Origin: Desulfocapsa sp.
Lineage (GTDB): Bacteria > Desulfobacterota > Desulfobulbia > Desulfobulbales > Desulfocapsaceae
Reading direction: 5' to 3'
DNA length: 7,711 nucleotides
NCBI GenBank assembly: GCA_030638765.1
Contig: DAOWDZ010000066.1
Span: forward strand, 1 to 7,711
The stretch's first letter is position 1, and each line of letters opens with the position of its first letter. Position numbers and translations under genes: made by a program. The notes beneath the pieces were generated by a model that did no database searches, had not been told where the DNA came from, and worked only from the letters and a program-made list of their open reading frames with translations. This document shows, in pieces, positions 1-5,716 of the stretch.

Positions 1-11
1 AAAAACTTTTT

Positions 12-17
12 AAGGAG
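12..17 (+). promoter_or_regulatory. Ribosome binding site of atpE
   Basis: AAGGAG lies 7 bases before the ATG at 25. It is a strong Shine-Dalgarno match and fixes the start. Strong initiation fits a subunit made in many copies per ATP synthase. Confidence 0.85.
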
Positions 18-24
18 AATTACA

Positions 25-279
25 ATGGAAAATGAAGCTTTGATGCTCGGACTCGTATGTATTGGTGCAGGACTTTCAATTGGACTTGCAGGACTCGGTG
101 CTGGTATTGGTATTGGTAATGTTGGACAGGGCGCTACCATGGGTCTTGCTCGTAATCCAGAAGTACAGCCTAAATTGATGGTTTTCATGATCCTCGGTAT
201 GGCTCTTGCTGAGTCCTGTGCTATTTACGGACTGGTTGTTTCTCTGATCCTTCTTTATGCAAATCCTTTGATTGGCTAA
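25..279 (+). CDS. atpE: ATP synthase F0 subunit c
   Basis: This is the 84-residue proteolipid that forms the rotating c-ring of the F-type ATP synthase in the inner membrane. It is a two-helix hairpin. Helix 1 (about 5-38) carries the glycine repeat G23, G25, G27, G29, G31 that packs neighbouring helices. The polar loop has the conserved R43, N44, P45. Helix 2 (about 51-80) holds the ion-carrying carboxylate E63, followed by S64 and Y68, and ends in the common LLYANP motif. The length is normal for the family. E-S-x-x-x-Y resembles the sodium-binding c subunits of Ilyobacter type, but the position that is Gln32 there is Ile30 here by my hand alignment, so the coupling ion is uncertain. A terminator follows and no atpF is found downstream, so the F0 genes appear split from the F1 cluster. 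The upstream neighbour (atpB would be expected) is outside the window. Confidence 0.96.
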   Translation: MENEALMLGLVCIGAGLSIGLAGLGAGIGIGNVGQGATMGLARNPEVQPKLMVFMILGMALAESCAIYGLVVSLILLYANPLIG

Positions 280-299
280 TTGAGTTTCAGTTTGATTCG

Positions 300-320
300 T
301 CCGTTGCGTGATGTAACGGA
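300..320 (+). repeat. Small inverted repeat after atpE
   Basis: TCCGTT at 300-305 pairs with AACGGA at 315-320 around a 9-base loop. It sits between the atpE stop and the main terminator and has no T-run. It could be an mRNA 3'-end stabilising hairpin, or chance. Confidence 0.4.
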
Positions 321-337
321 TAGATCATTGATTTGTG

Positions 338-367
338 AAAGGCTGCAGAGTGATCTGCAGCCTTTTT
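338..367 (+). terminator. Rho-independent terminator after atpE
   Basis: The perfect 8-bp stem GGCTGCAG (341-348) / CTGCAGCC (355-362) has a 6-base loop and runs straight into TTTTT (363-367). AAA at 338-340 can extend the stem onto the T-run. It separates atpE from the following nucleosidase-like gene. The rest of the 280-395 gap shows only the small inverted repeat at 300-320, and I could not find a convincing promoter for the next gene. Confidence 0.9.
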
Positions 368-395
368 GCGTTTAGGATAGCGGATAGGAAGTGGT

Positions 396-1133
396 ATGAA
401 AGATGATATAATTATTCATCCAAGTCGCGCAGTGAGAGAAAAAACAATTCCGTCATGTGGAATTTTGTTTGTGAATCCAACGGAGGCAAGAGTTGCCCTA
501 CAGACACTGATTGATCGAGGTGGAGATCAACGATTTTTGTTTCATTCAGGGCTTGTTGTGAGCCCTGATAATGACTTCTTTGTGGCAGGTCCTGCGTTGG
601 GTGCTCCAATGGCTGTAATGGTTCTTGAAAAACTCATCGTGCTTGGTGCCACGAGAGTTGTCATGGCAGGCTGGTGTGGGGCTGTCAGCGCAGATTTTCG
701 TGTTGGTGATAGTGTGCTTGGGGGAGTGGCCTATTCGGGGGAAGGGACATCACGGTATTATACAGATGATGATTTTTCTACTCCTTCTTCCAGGTTTCAA
801 GATACCTTGAAATTAGTTTTTGATTTGAAGAAACCCAGTGCTTTCTGGTCAACGGATGCGCCTTTTAGAGAGTCCAGAAAAATGCTTCAGGCATTGGCCA
901 AACGCTATGAAGTCGCAGCAGTGGATATGGAATATTCAGCACTATGTGCAGTTGCTCTATTTAGAAATATTGATTTTGCTGCTCTTTTTATGGTTTCAGA
1001 TGAACTTTGGAAAGATGACTGGCGGCCGGGATTTGGTGGCAAAGTATTTAAGAGAAAGAGTAAGGCTCAAATTAAATTACTGATAAATACGATTGTATCA
1101 TTAGCAACTTTTGAGGATGTTGATCATGGCTAG
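396..1133 (+). CDS. Nucleoside phosphorylase / nucleosidase family protein (PNP_UDP fold)
   Basis: This 245-residue, probably cytosolic protein has the hallmarks of the purine/uridine phosphorylase superfamily, which cleaves the N-glycosidic bond of nucleosides. Visible family landmarks are LGAPMAVMVLEKLIVLGA (about 68-85), the glycine motif AGWCGAV (91-97), RVGD (102-105), STDAPFRES (152-160), the ribose-contacting VDMEYSAL (176-183) and SDEL (201-204), whose D202 matches the base-binding acid. The N-terminal phosphate-binding glycine/arginine loop of classical phosphorylases is not obvious; the equivalent stretch reads FVNPTEAR. It may therefore be a hydrolase (nucleosidase) or use an unusual phosphate site. 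The substrate cannot be read from sequence. The start is supported by AGGAAG at 386-391, though spacing is short. The gene follows the atpE terminator and its 3' end overlaps rimO by 8 bases, which implies co-transcription and coupling. A futalosine-type hydrolase is a less favoured alternative. Confidence 0.8.
   Translation: MKDDIIIHPSRAVREKTIPSCGILFVNPTEARVALQTLIDRGGDQRFLFHSGLVVSPDNDFFVAGPALGAPMAVMVLEKLIVLGATRVVMAGWCGAVSADFRVGDSVLGGVAYSGEGTSRYYTDDDFSTPSSRFQDTLKLVFDLKKPSAFWSTDAPFRESRKMLQALAKRYEVAAVDMEYSALCAVALFRNIDFAALFMVSDELWKDDWRPGFGGKVFKRKSKAQIKLLINTIVSLATFEDVDHG
1113..1118 (+). promoter_or_regulatory. RBS deciding the rimO start
   Basis: GAGGAT lies 7 bases before ATG 1126, inside the end of the nucleosidase-like gene. 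It favours ATG 1126 over the in-frame TTG at 1111, which has no comparable site in front of it and would add five residues not typical of the family. Confidence 0.65.
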
Positions 1134-2463
1134 TTTTCATCTTGTAAGTCTTGGCTGTGCCAAGAATCTTGTCGATTCTGAGGTGATGCTAGGAATTCTT
1201 CAGAAAAATGGATGGGAACTTTGTGATGATCCTGCCATAGCAGAAGTTCTTATAGTGAACACCTGTGGCTTTATTCAGCCAGCTGTTGAGGAGGCGCTTG
1301 AGGTCATTCTGGAAATGGTTCAACACAAAGAAGATGATCCTGGTAAATTGCTGGTTGTTACTGGTTGCCTTGTGCAGCGTTATCTTTCAGGTCTCAGTAA
1401 AGATCTGGAAGAGGTTGATTTATTTGTAGGAACTGAAGGGGTTGCTGAAATCGCAGTCCTTCTTCAAAAGTTAATTGACGGAAAACAGATAGAAAAATCC
1501 CACTGCCCGGATCGTTTTCTGATGACAGCATCATTACCAAGAACTCTCTCCACTCCATTTTTTAGGAGCTCTGTAAAAATAACCGAGGGCTGTAATAACC
1601 GCTGTACCTATTGTATGATTCCCTCAATCAGAGGCAATCTCCGTTCAAGGGATATTGCAGATATTATTCTTGAAATACAGCATCTTGAAGAAACTGGTGT
1701 AAAGGAAATATCTCTAATAGCCCAGGATCTTACTGCTTACGGGAATGATCTTGATGGTCAGACTCACCTCATGGCTCTGTTAAAACGTATTCTAAAAGAA
1801 ACTTCTTTTCCCTGGCTACGTCTGATGTATCTGTATCCTTCTGGCGTCTCTGAAGAATTGTTTCAGCTCATGAGTGATGAAACGCGAATTCTCCCTTATA
1901 TGGATATTCCTTTCCAGCATGTCTCCGATCCCATCCTGAAAAACATGCATCGTCGTTATGGGTATAATGATCTGTGCAGGTTTATAGATGGTATCCGCTC
2001 GGCTGTTCCTGATATTGCCCTCAGGACAACAATGATGGTAGGTTTTCCAGGAGAAACTGAAGAAGATATCCAGCAAATGGAGCGCTTTCTGACTCAGTAT
2101 CAAGTTGATCATGTCGGGGTCTTTTCCTATACAAATGAAGAAGGGGCACTGTCAGAATTTTTTGAGAAACAATGTCCTGAAGAACAAAAGATGGAGAGGA
2201 TGGACAGAATTTTAAAATTACAGGCCGGAATTTCCAAAGAAATACTGCAAAAGTATGTTGATCAAACAGTACCGGTTCTTGTTGAGGGCCTGAGTCAGGA
2301 AACAGATCTGTTGTTAGAGGGGAGGACTGTCTATCAGGCTCCTGATGTAGACGGTATTGTCTATATAAATGATGGAATAGCGAACCCCGGTGATATCGTA
2401 CAGGTACGAATCACCGAAGCCCAGATATATGATCTTGTTGGAGGAATTGTTCAGGAAGGGTGA
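1126..2463 (+). CDS. rimO: Ribosomal protein S12 methylthiotransferase RimO (radical SAM)
   Basis: RimO adds a methylthio group to the beta-carbon of a conserved aspartate of ribosomal protein S12, using two [4Fe-4S] clusters and S-adenosylmethionine. From ATG 1126 the protein has 445 residues, a normal length. The N-terminal UPF0004/MTTase domain shows VSLGCAKNLVDSEVMLG with C11, then C47 (VNTCGF) and C81 (TGCLVQRY), the three ligands of the auxiliary cluster. The radical-SAM core shows EGCNNRCTYC with C156, C160 and C163, then SLIAQDLTAYG, YLYPSG, DIPFQHVSD and MVGFPGET. The C-terminal part (about 374-440) is the TRAM domain that contacts the substrate. The SLGCAKNLVDSE start and the IPFQH context favour RimO over MiaB. 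The gene overlaps the nucleosidase-like gene by 8 bases and converges on the HU/IHF gene, 9 bp away. Confidence 0.96.
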   Translation: MASFHLVSLGCAKNLVDSEVMLGILQKNGWELCDDPAIAEVLIVNTCGFIQPAVEEALEVILEMVQHKEDDPGKLLVVTGCLVQRYLSGLSKDLEEVDLFVGTEGVAEIAVLLQKLIDGKQIEKSHCPDRFLMTASLPRTLSTPFFRSSVKITEGCNNRCTYCMIPSIRGNLRSRDIADIILEIQHLEETGVKEISLIAQDLTAYGNDLDGQTHLMALLKRILKETSFPWLRLMYLYPSGVSEELFQLMSDETRILPYMDIPFQHVSDPILKNMHRRYGYNDLCRFIDGIRSAVPDIALRTTMMVGFPGETEEDIQQMERFLTQYQVDHVGVFSYTNEEGALSEFFEKQCPEEQKMERMDRILKLQAGISKEILQKYVDQTVPVLVEGLSQETDLLLEGRTVYQAPDVDGIVYINDGIANPGDIVQVRITEAQIYDLVGGIVQEG

Positions 2464-2472
2464 TACAAAATC

Positions 2473-2754
2473 TTATTTACCCTTGTTGACCTGCTCACGT
2501 AAATCTTTTCCAACTTTAAAGAAGGGAAGTTTTTTTGGACTTACTTTTATTTTCTCACCTGTCTTTGGATTGCGTCCTTCATAGGAACCGTAATTTTTAA
2601 TGACGAAACTACCAAAACCTCTGATTTCAATACTGTCTCCTTGAGCCAGTGCTTCAGTCATGGTTTCGATAATGGTGTTGGTAATTGCTGCAGCTTCTCT
2701 GTGTGGAAGATCAATGTCTTGAGATAATGCTTCAATTAACTCGGATTTGTTCAT
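2473..2754 (-). CDS. HU/IHF-family DNA-bending protein, IHF-beta-like
   Basis: This 93-residue basic nucleoid protein binds and bends DNA as a dimer. The N-terminal helices start MNKSELIEAL, as in IHF beta. The signature IEIRGFGSF is at 42-50, the flexible beta-arm carries GRNPKTGEKI (60-69) with the intercalating proline P63, and the C-terminal helix is KVGKDLREQV (80-89). Helix 1 and the IEIRGFGSF motif resemble IhfB more than typical HU, but hand comparison cannot settle whether it acts as a homodimer or as an IHF subunit. The start has a good RBS, AGGAG, 6 bases upstream (2761-2765). It has its own putative promoter behind the terminator of the preceding operon, plus a hairpin in the leader. 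Its stop is 9 bp from the stop of the convergent rimO. Confidence 0.94.
   Translation of the reverse strand: MNKSELIEALSQDIDLPHREAAAITNTIIETMTEALAQGDSIEIRGFGSFVIKNYGSYEGRNPKTGEKIKVSPKKLPFFKVGKDLREQVNKGK
2505..2536 (+). terminator. Possible rimO terminator inside the HU/IHF gene
   Basis: On the + strand CTTTTCC (2505-2511) can pair imperfectly (one G-T pair, one bulge) with GGGAAG (2524-2529) and is followed by seven T (2530-2536). It is the only terminator-like element just after the rimO stop. It lies in the coding sequence of the opposing gene, so the bases may be kept for protein reasons. The stem is weak. Confidence 0.3.
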
Positions 2755-2760
2755 GCTTTA

Positions 2761-2765
2761 CTCCT
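2761..2765 (-). promoter_or_regulatory. RBS of the HU/IHF gene
   Basis: The minus strand reads AGGAG 6 bases before the ATG at 2754, a strong site that confirms the start. Confidence 0.8.
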
Positions 2766-2778
2766 GTGCATTCTAGCA

Positions 2779-2801
2779 AACACAGCATTTGCTGCTGTGT
2801 T
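2779..2801 (-). repeat. Inverted repeat in the HU/IHF leader
   Basis: AACACAGCA (2779-2787) and TGCTGTGTT (2793-2801) form a perfect 9-bp stem with a 5-base loop. No T-run follows on either strand, so it is not a terminator. It would form near the 5' end of the mRNA if the putative promoter at 2812-2840 is used, upstream of the RBS. It could be an mRNA-stabilising hairpin, a binding site for a regulator, or a self-binding site. Confidence 0.6.
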
Positions 2802-2808
2802 CAGAAAA

Positions 2809-2830
2809 AGATTAATAATTGTAGATTAAT
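2809..2830. repeat. Direct repeat AGATTAAT x2 near the HU/IHF promoter
   Basis: AGATTAAT occurs at 2809-2816 and 2823-2830, 14 bases start to start. One copy overlaps the putative -10 box and the other lies in the spacer. This could be an operator, or chance in an AT-rich stretch. Confidence 0.35.
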
Positions 2831-2840
2831 GGCTACCCAA
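2812..2840 (-). promoter_or_regulatory. Putative sigma-70 promoter of the HU/IHF gene
   Basis: The minus strand shows TTGGGT (2840-2835) and TATTAA (2817-2812) with a 17-base spacer. The match to consensus is modest, but the location is right: directly after the terminator of the rluB operon, with transcription expected to begin just before the leader hairpin. Confidence 0.4.
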
Positions 2841-2870
2841 AAAAAGATAAAAAGGAGGTGAAGCCATCCT
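2839..2870 (-). terminator. Rho-independent terminator of the rluB operon
   Basis: Read on the minus strand, AGGATGG (2870-2864) pairs with CCTCCT (2858-2853) with one bulged T and a 5-base loop. The tract TTTTTATCTTTTTTT follows (2853-2839). It lies 44 bases past the pseudouridine synthase stop and separates that operon from the HU/IHF gene. The remainder of the 2755-2913 gap holds the HU/IHF promoter and leader elements and a short TTGGT/ACCAA repeat at 2889-2903. Confidence 0.75.
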
Positions 2871-2913
2871 AATTGTTAATATCTCCTCTTGGTAACTAAC
2901 CAAATTTAATCAG

Positions 2914-3657
2914 CTATTTTTTTGTTTGTAAAGGCTTTTTTTTAGAAAAGATTTTTTTTAGTTCATTTTCTTGGAGAATTTTAAATTTACCAAGAGGTAA
3001 ATTGTTAAGTTCAAGGTTGCCATAAGCCAGGCGCTTAAGGGCTTGCACAGGATTTCCCACTGCTTGAAACATCTTTTTAACCTGTCGTTTTCTGCCCTCG
3101 TGAATGGTGATGGTAATTATAGTGTTTCCTTTATTTCTTCGTTTAATCCCTACTTTAGCAGGGGCGGTTATTTTATTCTCAATCAGGATTCCTTCTTCAA
3201 GGGACCTGAGACTATTCTTTGATGGGAATCCCTTTATTTGAGCTTCGTATGTTTTATAAACTTCATATTTGGGATGAAGAATGTTCTGGGAAAGTTCACC
3301 GTCATTGGTAAGAAGAAGGGCACCTTCAGTGTCGAGATCAAGCCTTCCCACTGGGAACACCCTTTCTTTGATTCCATGCAGCAGTGAAGTCACAATAGGT
3401 CTTCCCTGAGGGTCTGAAAGAGTGGTCACATACCCTTTGGGCTTGTTGAGGAGTATGTAAATATGTTCTTCCTTGGTTTCAACCTGTTGGTTATCAAAAA
3501 GTACCTTCTGTTTTCCGGGTACTATTAGCTGTCCCATGGCTGTGTTGATTTTTCCATCAACTTTGACCCGACCTGCAGCAATATATTCCTCGGCTTTTCT
3601 TCTTGAGGCTATTCCTGCCATGGCAAGAAACTTTTGGAGACGAACTGGTTTGTCCAT
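2914..3657 (-). CDS. rluB: rRNA pseudouridine synthase, RsuA/RluB family
   Basis: This enzyme isomerises a uridine in ribosomal RNA to pseudouridine; RluB acts on 23S and RsuA on 16S. From ATG 3657 it has 247 residues. An N-terminal S4 RNA-binding domain (about 5-60) begins RLQKFLAMAGIASRRKAEE. The catalytic domain shows LLNKPKGYVTT (69-79), then PVGRLDLDTEGALLLTNDG (102-120) with catalytic D107, and HEGRKRQVKKMF (187-198). The tail is lysine-rich. Domain order and length fit RluB best, but RsuA- or RluF-like specificity cannot be excluded. The start could also be TTG 3663, which overlaps the ubiD stop as TTGA. ATG 3657, two bases past that stop, suits the family start better. No clear Shine-Dalgarno is present, so coupling to ubiD translation is likely. 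A terminator follows. Confidence 0.92.
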   Translation of the reverse strand: MDKPVRLQKFLAMAGIASRRKAEEYIAAGRVKVDGKINTAMGQLIVPGKQKVLFDNQQVETKEEHIYILLNKPKGYVTTLSDPQGRPIVTSLLHGIKERVFPVGRLDLDTEGALLLTNDGELSQNILHPKYEVYKTYEAQIKGFPSKNSLRSLEEGILIENKITAPAKVGIKRRNKGNTIITITIHEGRKRQVKKMFQAVGNPVQALKRLAYGNLELNNLPLGKFKILQENELKKIFSKKKPLQTKK

Positions 3658-3659
3658 GA

Positions 3660-5438
3660 TCAACGCAGGCTCGAGGGAAGAAGTTTGCCAATACGTGAGT
3701 CAACAAGTTTGCGGGTTGCGTCATCAACTTCAAGTACATCTGTATACCAGGGTTTCATACGGCAGTCAAAAACGATGGGTGGTGTGAGGCCCACGTGAAA
3801 TCGTTGAACATTGGTGGCTGCACCGTGGATATCGGCTGCTGGTTCAAATCTGGTGAAGAATGTCCACAGAAATTCCTGAACAGAACAAGTGGCTTCATCA
3901 CAGTTATCGACAAGAAGTATTGCTGGCCAGTCACCAAGAGCAGGATTTTTGGCAATTTTTTCTGCAAGATCTGGATCCTGTTCATAGTCAGTGGTCTGAA
4001 GTACTAGTGTTCCTGGTAGGTATGCTTTGACCTTTTGGCAATGAGGAGGAAGGTTCCCAGAAAATTCTGTCGGAAGTTCACGTATCTTTTCCTTGCCAAG
4101 TCCCATCATCATGGCTTTTGATCCTTTGTTGACAGAGGGGCCTGTGTAGTCGAGAGTGTCCTGTGATACATTTGCAAATACGAAGAGATCTCTGTCCCAT
4201 TGAATACGTTCAAGAACATGTGTCCAAAGCTTGGGAAAATCTGTGATATCAATATCTCCGTCGGTAAGGATAAGGAATTTTGTAAGGGAAAGCTGTCCTT
4301 CTCCAAGCACACGAAGACCACAGGCAAATGCTTCACGCGGGTAACGATCAGCAACACGAGCTGCTGCAAGACAGTGGAATCCTGTTTCGCCAAAAGTTTT
4401 AAGTTCCCGAACACCCTTCATCACTAGAGGGAAGAGCGGTGAGAGTAAGTCCTGGAGGAAATCACCTATAAAATAATCCTCCTGCTTTGGACGACCAACA
4501 ATGGTGGCAGGATAGATTGCATTATTTCTGTGGTAGAGATGAGAGGCTTGAAAAACAGGATAATCATGCTGCAATGAATTGTAGCCATAGTGATCACCAA
4601 ATGGGCCTTCAGGTTTACGCAGGTGAGGAGGAACTATGCCTTTAATCGCAAATTCAGCATTCCCAACGAGTCGATGGCCACCTTTTGGGTCGGAGGTCAT
4701 GTCGAGTTTTTTTCCAATGAGCAGGGACGTGAGCATCAGCTCAGGTATGTCTTCAGGTAGTGGTGCAATGGCTGAAAGCATCAGGGCAGGTGGGCCACCA
4801 ATATACAGAGTCATTGGTAACGGTTGGTTAAGCTTTTCGGCTTCGTGATAGTGATAACCGCCGCCTTTGTGGATTTGCCAGTGTATGCCGGTTGTGGTTT
4901 CGTCGTGTCTTTGGATACGGTACATACCAAGATTGTGGCCGTTGCCACCAGGGTGTTCTGTATAGACAAGTGGAAGCGTAACAAATGCTCCACCGTCACT
5001 ATGCCATGAAGTCAACATGGGCAGACTGCCAAGACGTGGTGGCGTTTGGCAGTTTTCAAGAATAGGTCCGGATTTTTTTTCTTTGAGACCAATCTTAAGT
5101 CCATCCATAAACAGATTTCGATTGTCCCAGAGTTTTTTTGCCTTGAGTGGCATGATGGATTCAGTAAGATTCACCAGATCCTGAACAAACTTCTGAGGCC
5201 TTGAACCAAACGCAAGTTCTAATCGTTTTGCGGTGCCAAAGAGGTTTGTGACCACCGGAAAAGCACTGCCCTTTACTTTGGTAAAGAGTAGTGCTGGCCC
5301 TTTGCGTTCAATGACACGACGGTGGATTTCAGCAATCTCAAGGTTTGGATCAACTTCTTCATCTATTACAAGGAGCTGATTTTCACGTCGCAGTAATTCA
5401 ACGAAACTGCGCAGGTCATAAAGGATATCATTTGCCAT
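3660..5438 (-). CDS. ubiD: UbiD-family prenylated-FMN decarboxylase
   Basis: UbiD enzymes reversibly decarboxylate aromatic or unsaturated acids using prenylated FMN supplied by UbiX. Canonical members act in ubiquinone synthesis, and related long forms are linked to menaquinone. The protein has 592 residues, longer than E. coli UbiD (about 500). Visible motifs are HNLGMYRIQRHDETTTGIHWQIHKGG (168-193; N169, R174 and H186 probably in the cofactor and metal site), PEGPFGDHYGY (276-286; E277 and D282 are the acid pair) and NNAIYPATIVGRP (305-317). The Arg-Glu-acid set expected for catalysis is therefore present. The C-terminal part has DYTGPSVNKGSKAMMMGLGK (430-449) and a short extension. The true substrate is not readable; menaquinone precursor decarboxylation is the natural guess in an anaerobe. 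No ubiX lies in the window. The start lacks a clear RBS and sits 12 bases after the small upstream gene; the stop is two bases before the pseudouridine synthase ATG. Confidence 0.93.
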   Translation of the reverse strand: MANDILYDLRSFVELLRRENQLLVIDEEVDPNLEIAEIHRRVIERKGPALLFTKVKGSAFPVVTNLFGTAKRLELAFGSRPQKFVQDLVNLTESIMPLKAKKLWDNRNLFMDGLKIGLKEKKSGPILENCQTPPRLGSLPMLTSWHSDGGAFVTLPLVYTEHPGGNGHNLGMYRIQRHDETTTGIHWQIHKGGGYHYHEAEKLNQPLPMTLYIGGPPALMLSAIAPLPEDIPELMLTSLLIGKKLDMTSDPKGGHRLVGNAEFAIKGIVPPHLRKPEGPFGDHYGYNSLQHDYPVFQASHLYHRNNAIYPATIVGRPKQEDYFIGDFLQDLLSPLFPLVMKGVRELKTFGETGFHCLAAARVADRYPREAFACGLRVLGEGQLSLTKFLILTDGDIDITDFPKLWTHVLERIQWDRDLFVFANVSQDTLDYTGPSVNKGSKAMMMGLGKEKIRELPTEFSGNLPPHCQKVKAYLPGTLVLQTTDYEQDPDLAEKIAKNPALGDWPAILLVDNCDEATCSVQEFLWTFFTRFEPAADIHGAATNVQRFHVGLTPPIVFDCRMKPWYTDVLEVDDATRKLVDSRIGKLLPSSLR

Positions 5439-5450
5439 GGTATTTGTACG

Positions 5451-5693
5451 CTATTTATGGGGATGTGGAGACTGTTCAAGAAGGAACAGCTCATGATATT
5501 CATCTTCACTCATAGTGTTTTTGAGAACACCGGTGACATAATGAACAATTTCCTGAATTTCATCACTTGATAAACGAGCAGCCAGGGTTTTAGCAAGTGC
5601 CGGTCTGCCAAGGAGTTGAAGAAAGGTACTGATTGATTCGCGGTCAAGATCAAGATTCAGACCGAAACACATTTGATGAGGGTCAATATCCAT
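5451..5693 (-). CDS. Conserved-looking small protein, unknown function
   Basis: I do not recognise this 80-residue protein. It is acidic at the N-terminus, has no signal peptide or membrane segment, and looks mostly helical. The middle (about 20-45) reads as an amphipathic helix-turn-helix with LLGRPALAKTLAARLSSDE. A second helix, IQEIVHYVTGVLKNTM (about 46-61), and a third around EDEYHELFLLEQ (63-74) follow. The tail is His/Pro/Lys. It has one cysteine (C9). It lies between yjbQ (23-base gap) and ubiD (12-base gap) in the same direction and is surely co-transcribed. A role linked to the UbiD decarboxylase is possible but is only guilt by association. No clear Shine-Dalgarno is seen before its ATG. 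Position in a tight operon and an intact frame support a real gene. Confidence 0.7.
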   Translation of the reverse strand: MDIDPHQMCFGLNLDLDRESISTFLQLLGRPALAKTLAARLSSDEIQEIVHYVTGVLKNTMSEDEYHELFLLEQSPHPHK

Positions 5694-5716
5694 TGGTAAC
5701 TGTAAGTGGGAAAAAT

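Noticed and set aside
1111..1125. TTG 1111 as the rimO start
   Set aside because: The good RBS at 1113-1118 lies downstream of this TTG and points to ATG 1126; the family normally starts a few residues before the SLGCAKN motif.
2851..2868. A near-perfect Shine-Dalgarno AAAGGAGGTG on the + strand in the HU/rluB gap, 7 bases before an ATC codon, as if a small gene began there; its complement resembles the 3' end of 16S rRNA
   Set aside because: The purine tract is the complementary strand of the minus-strand terminator stem and T-run, ATC is not a usual start, and the frame ends after nine codons. No rRNA sequence extends beyond about ten bases.
2889..2903. TTGGT/ACCAA inverted repeat as a terminator for rluB
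   Set aside because: The stem is only five mostly weak pairs with no T-run after it; the better terminator lies at 2839-2870.
3473..3787. Open frame of 104 codons on the + strand, and similar ones at 625-810, 838-1083, 4109-4414 and 6036-6524
   Set aside because: They lie over well-identified genes in other frames, have no family resemblance and no RBS context.
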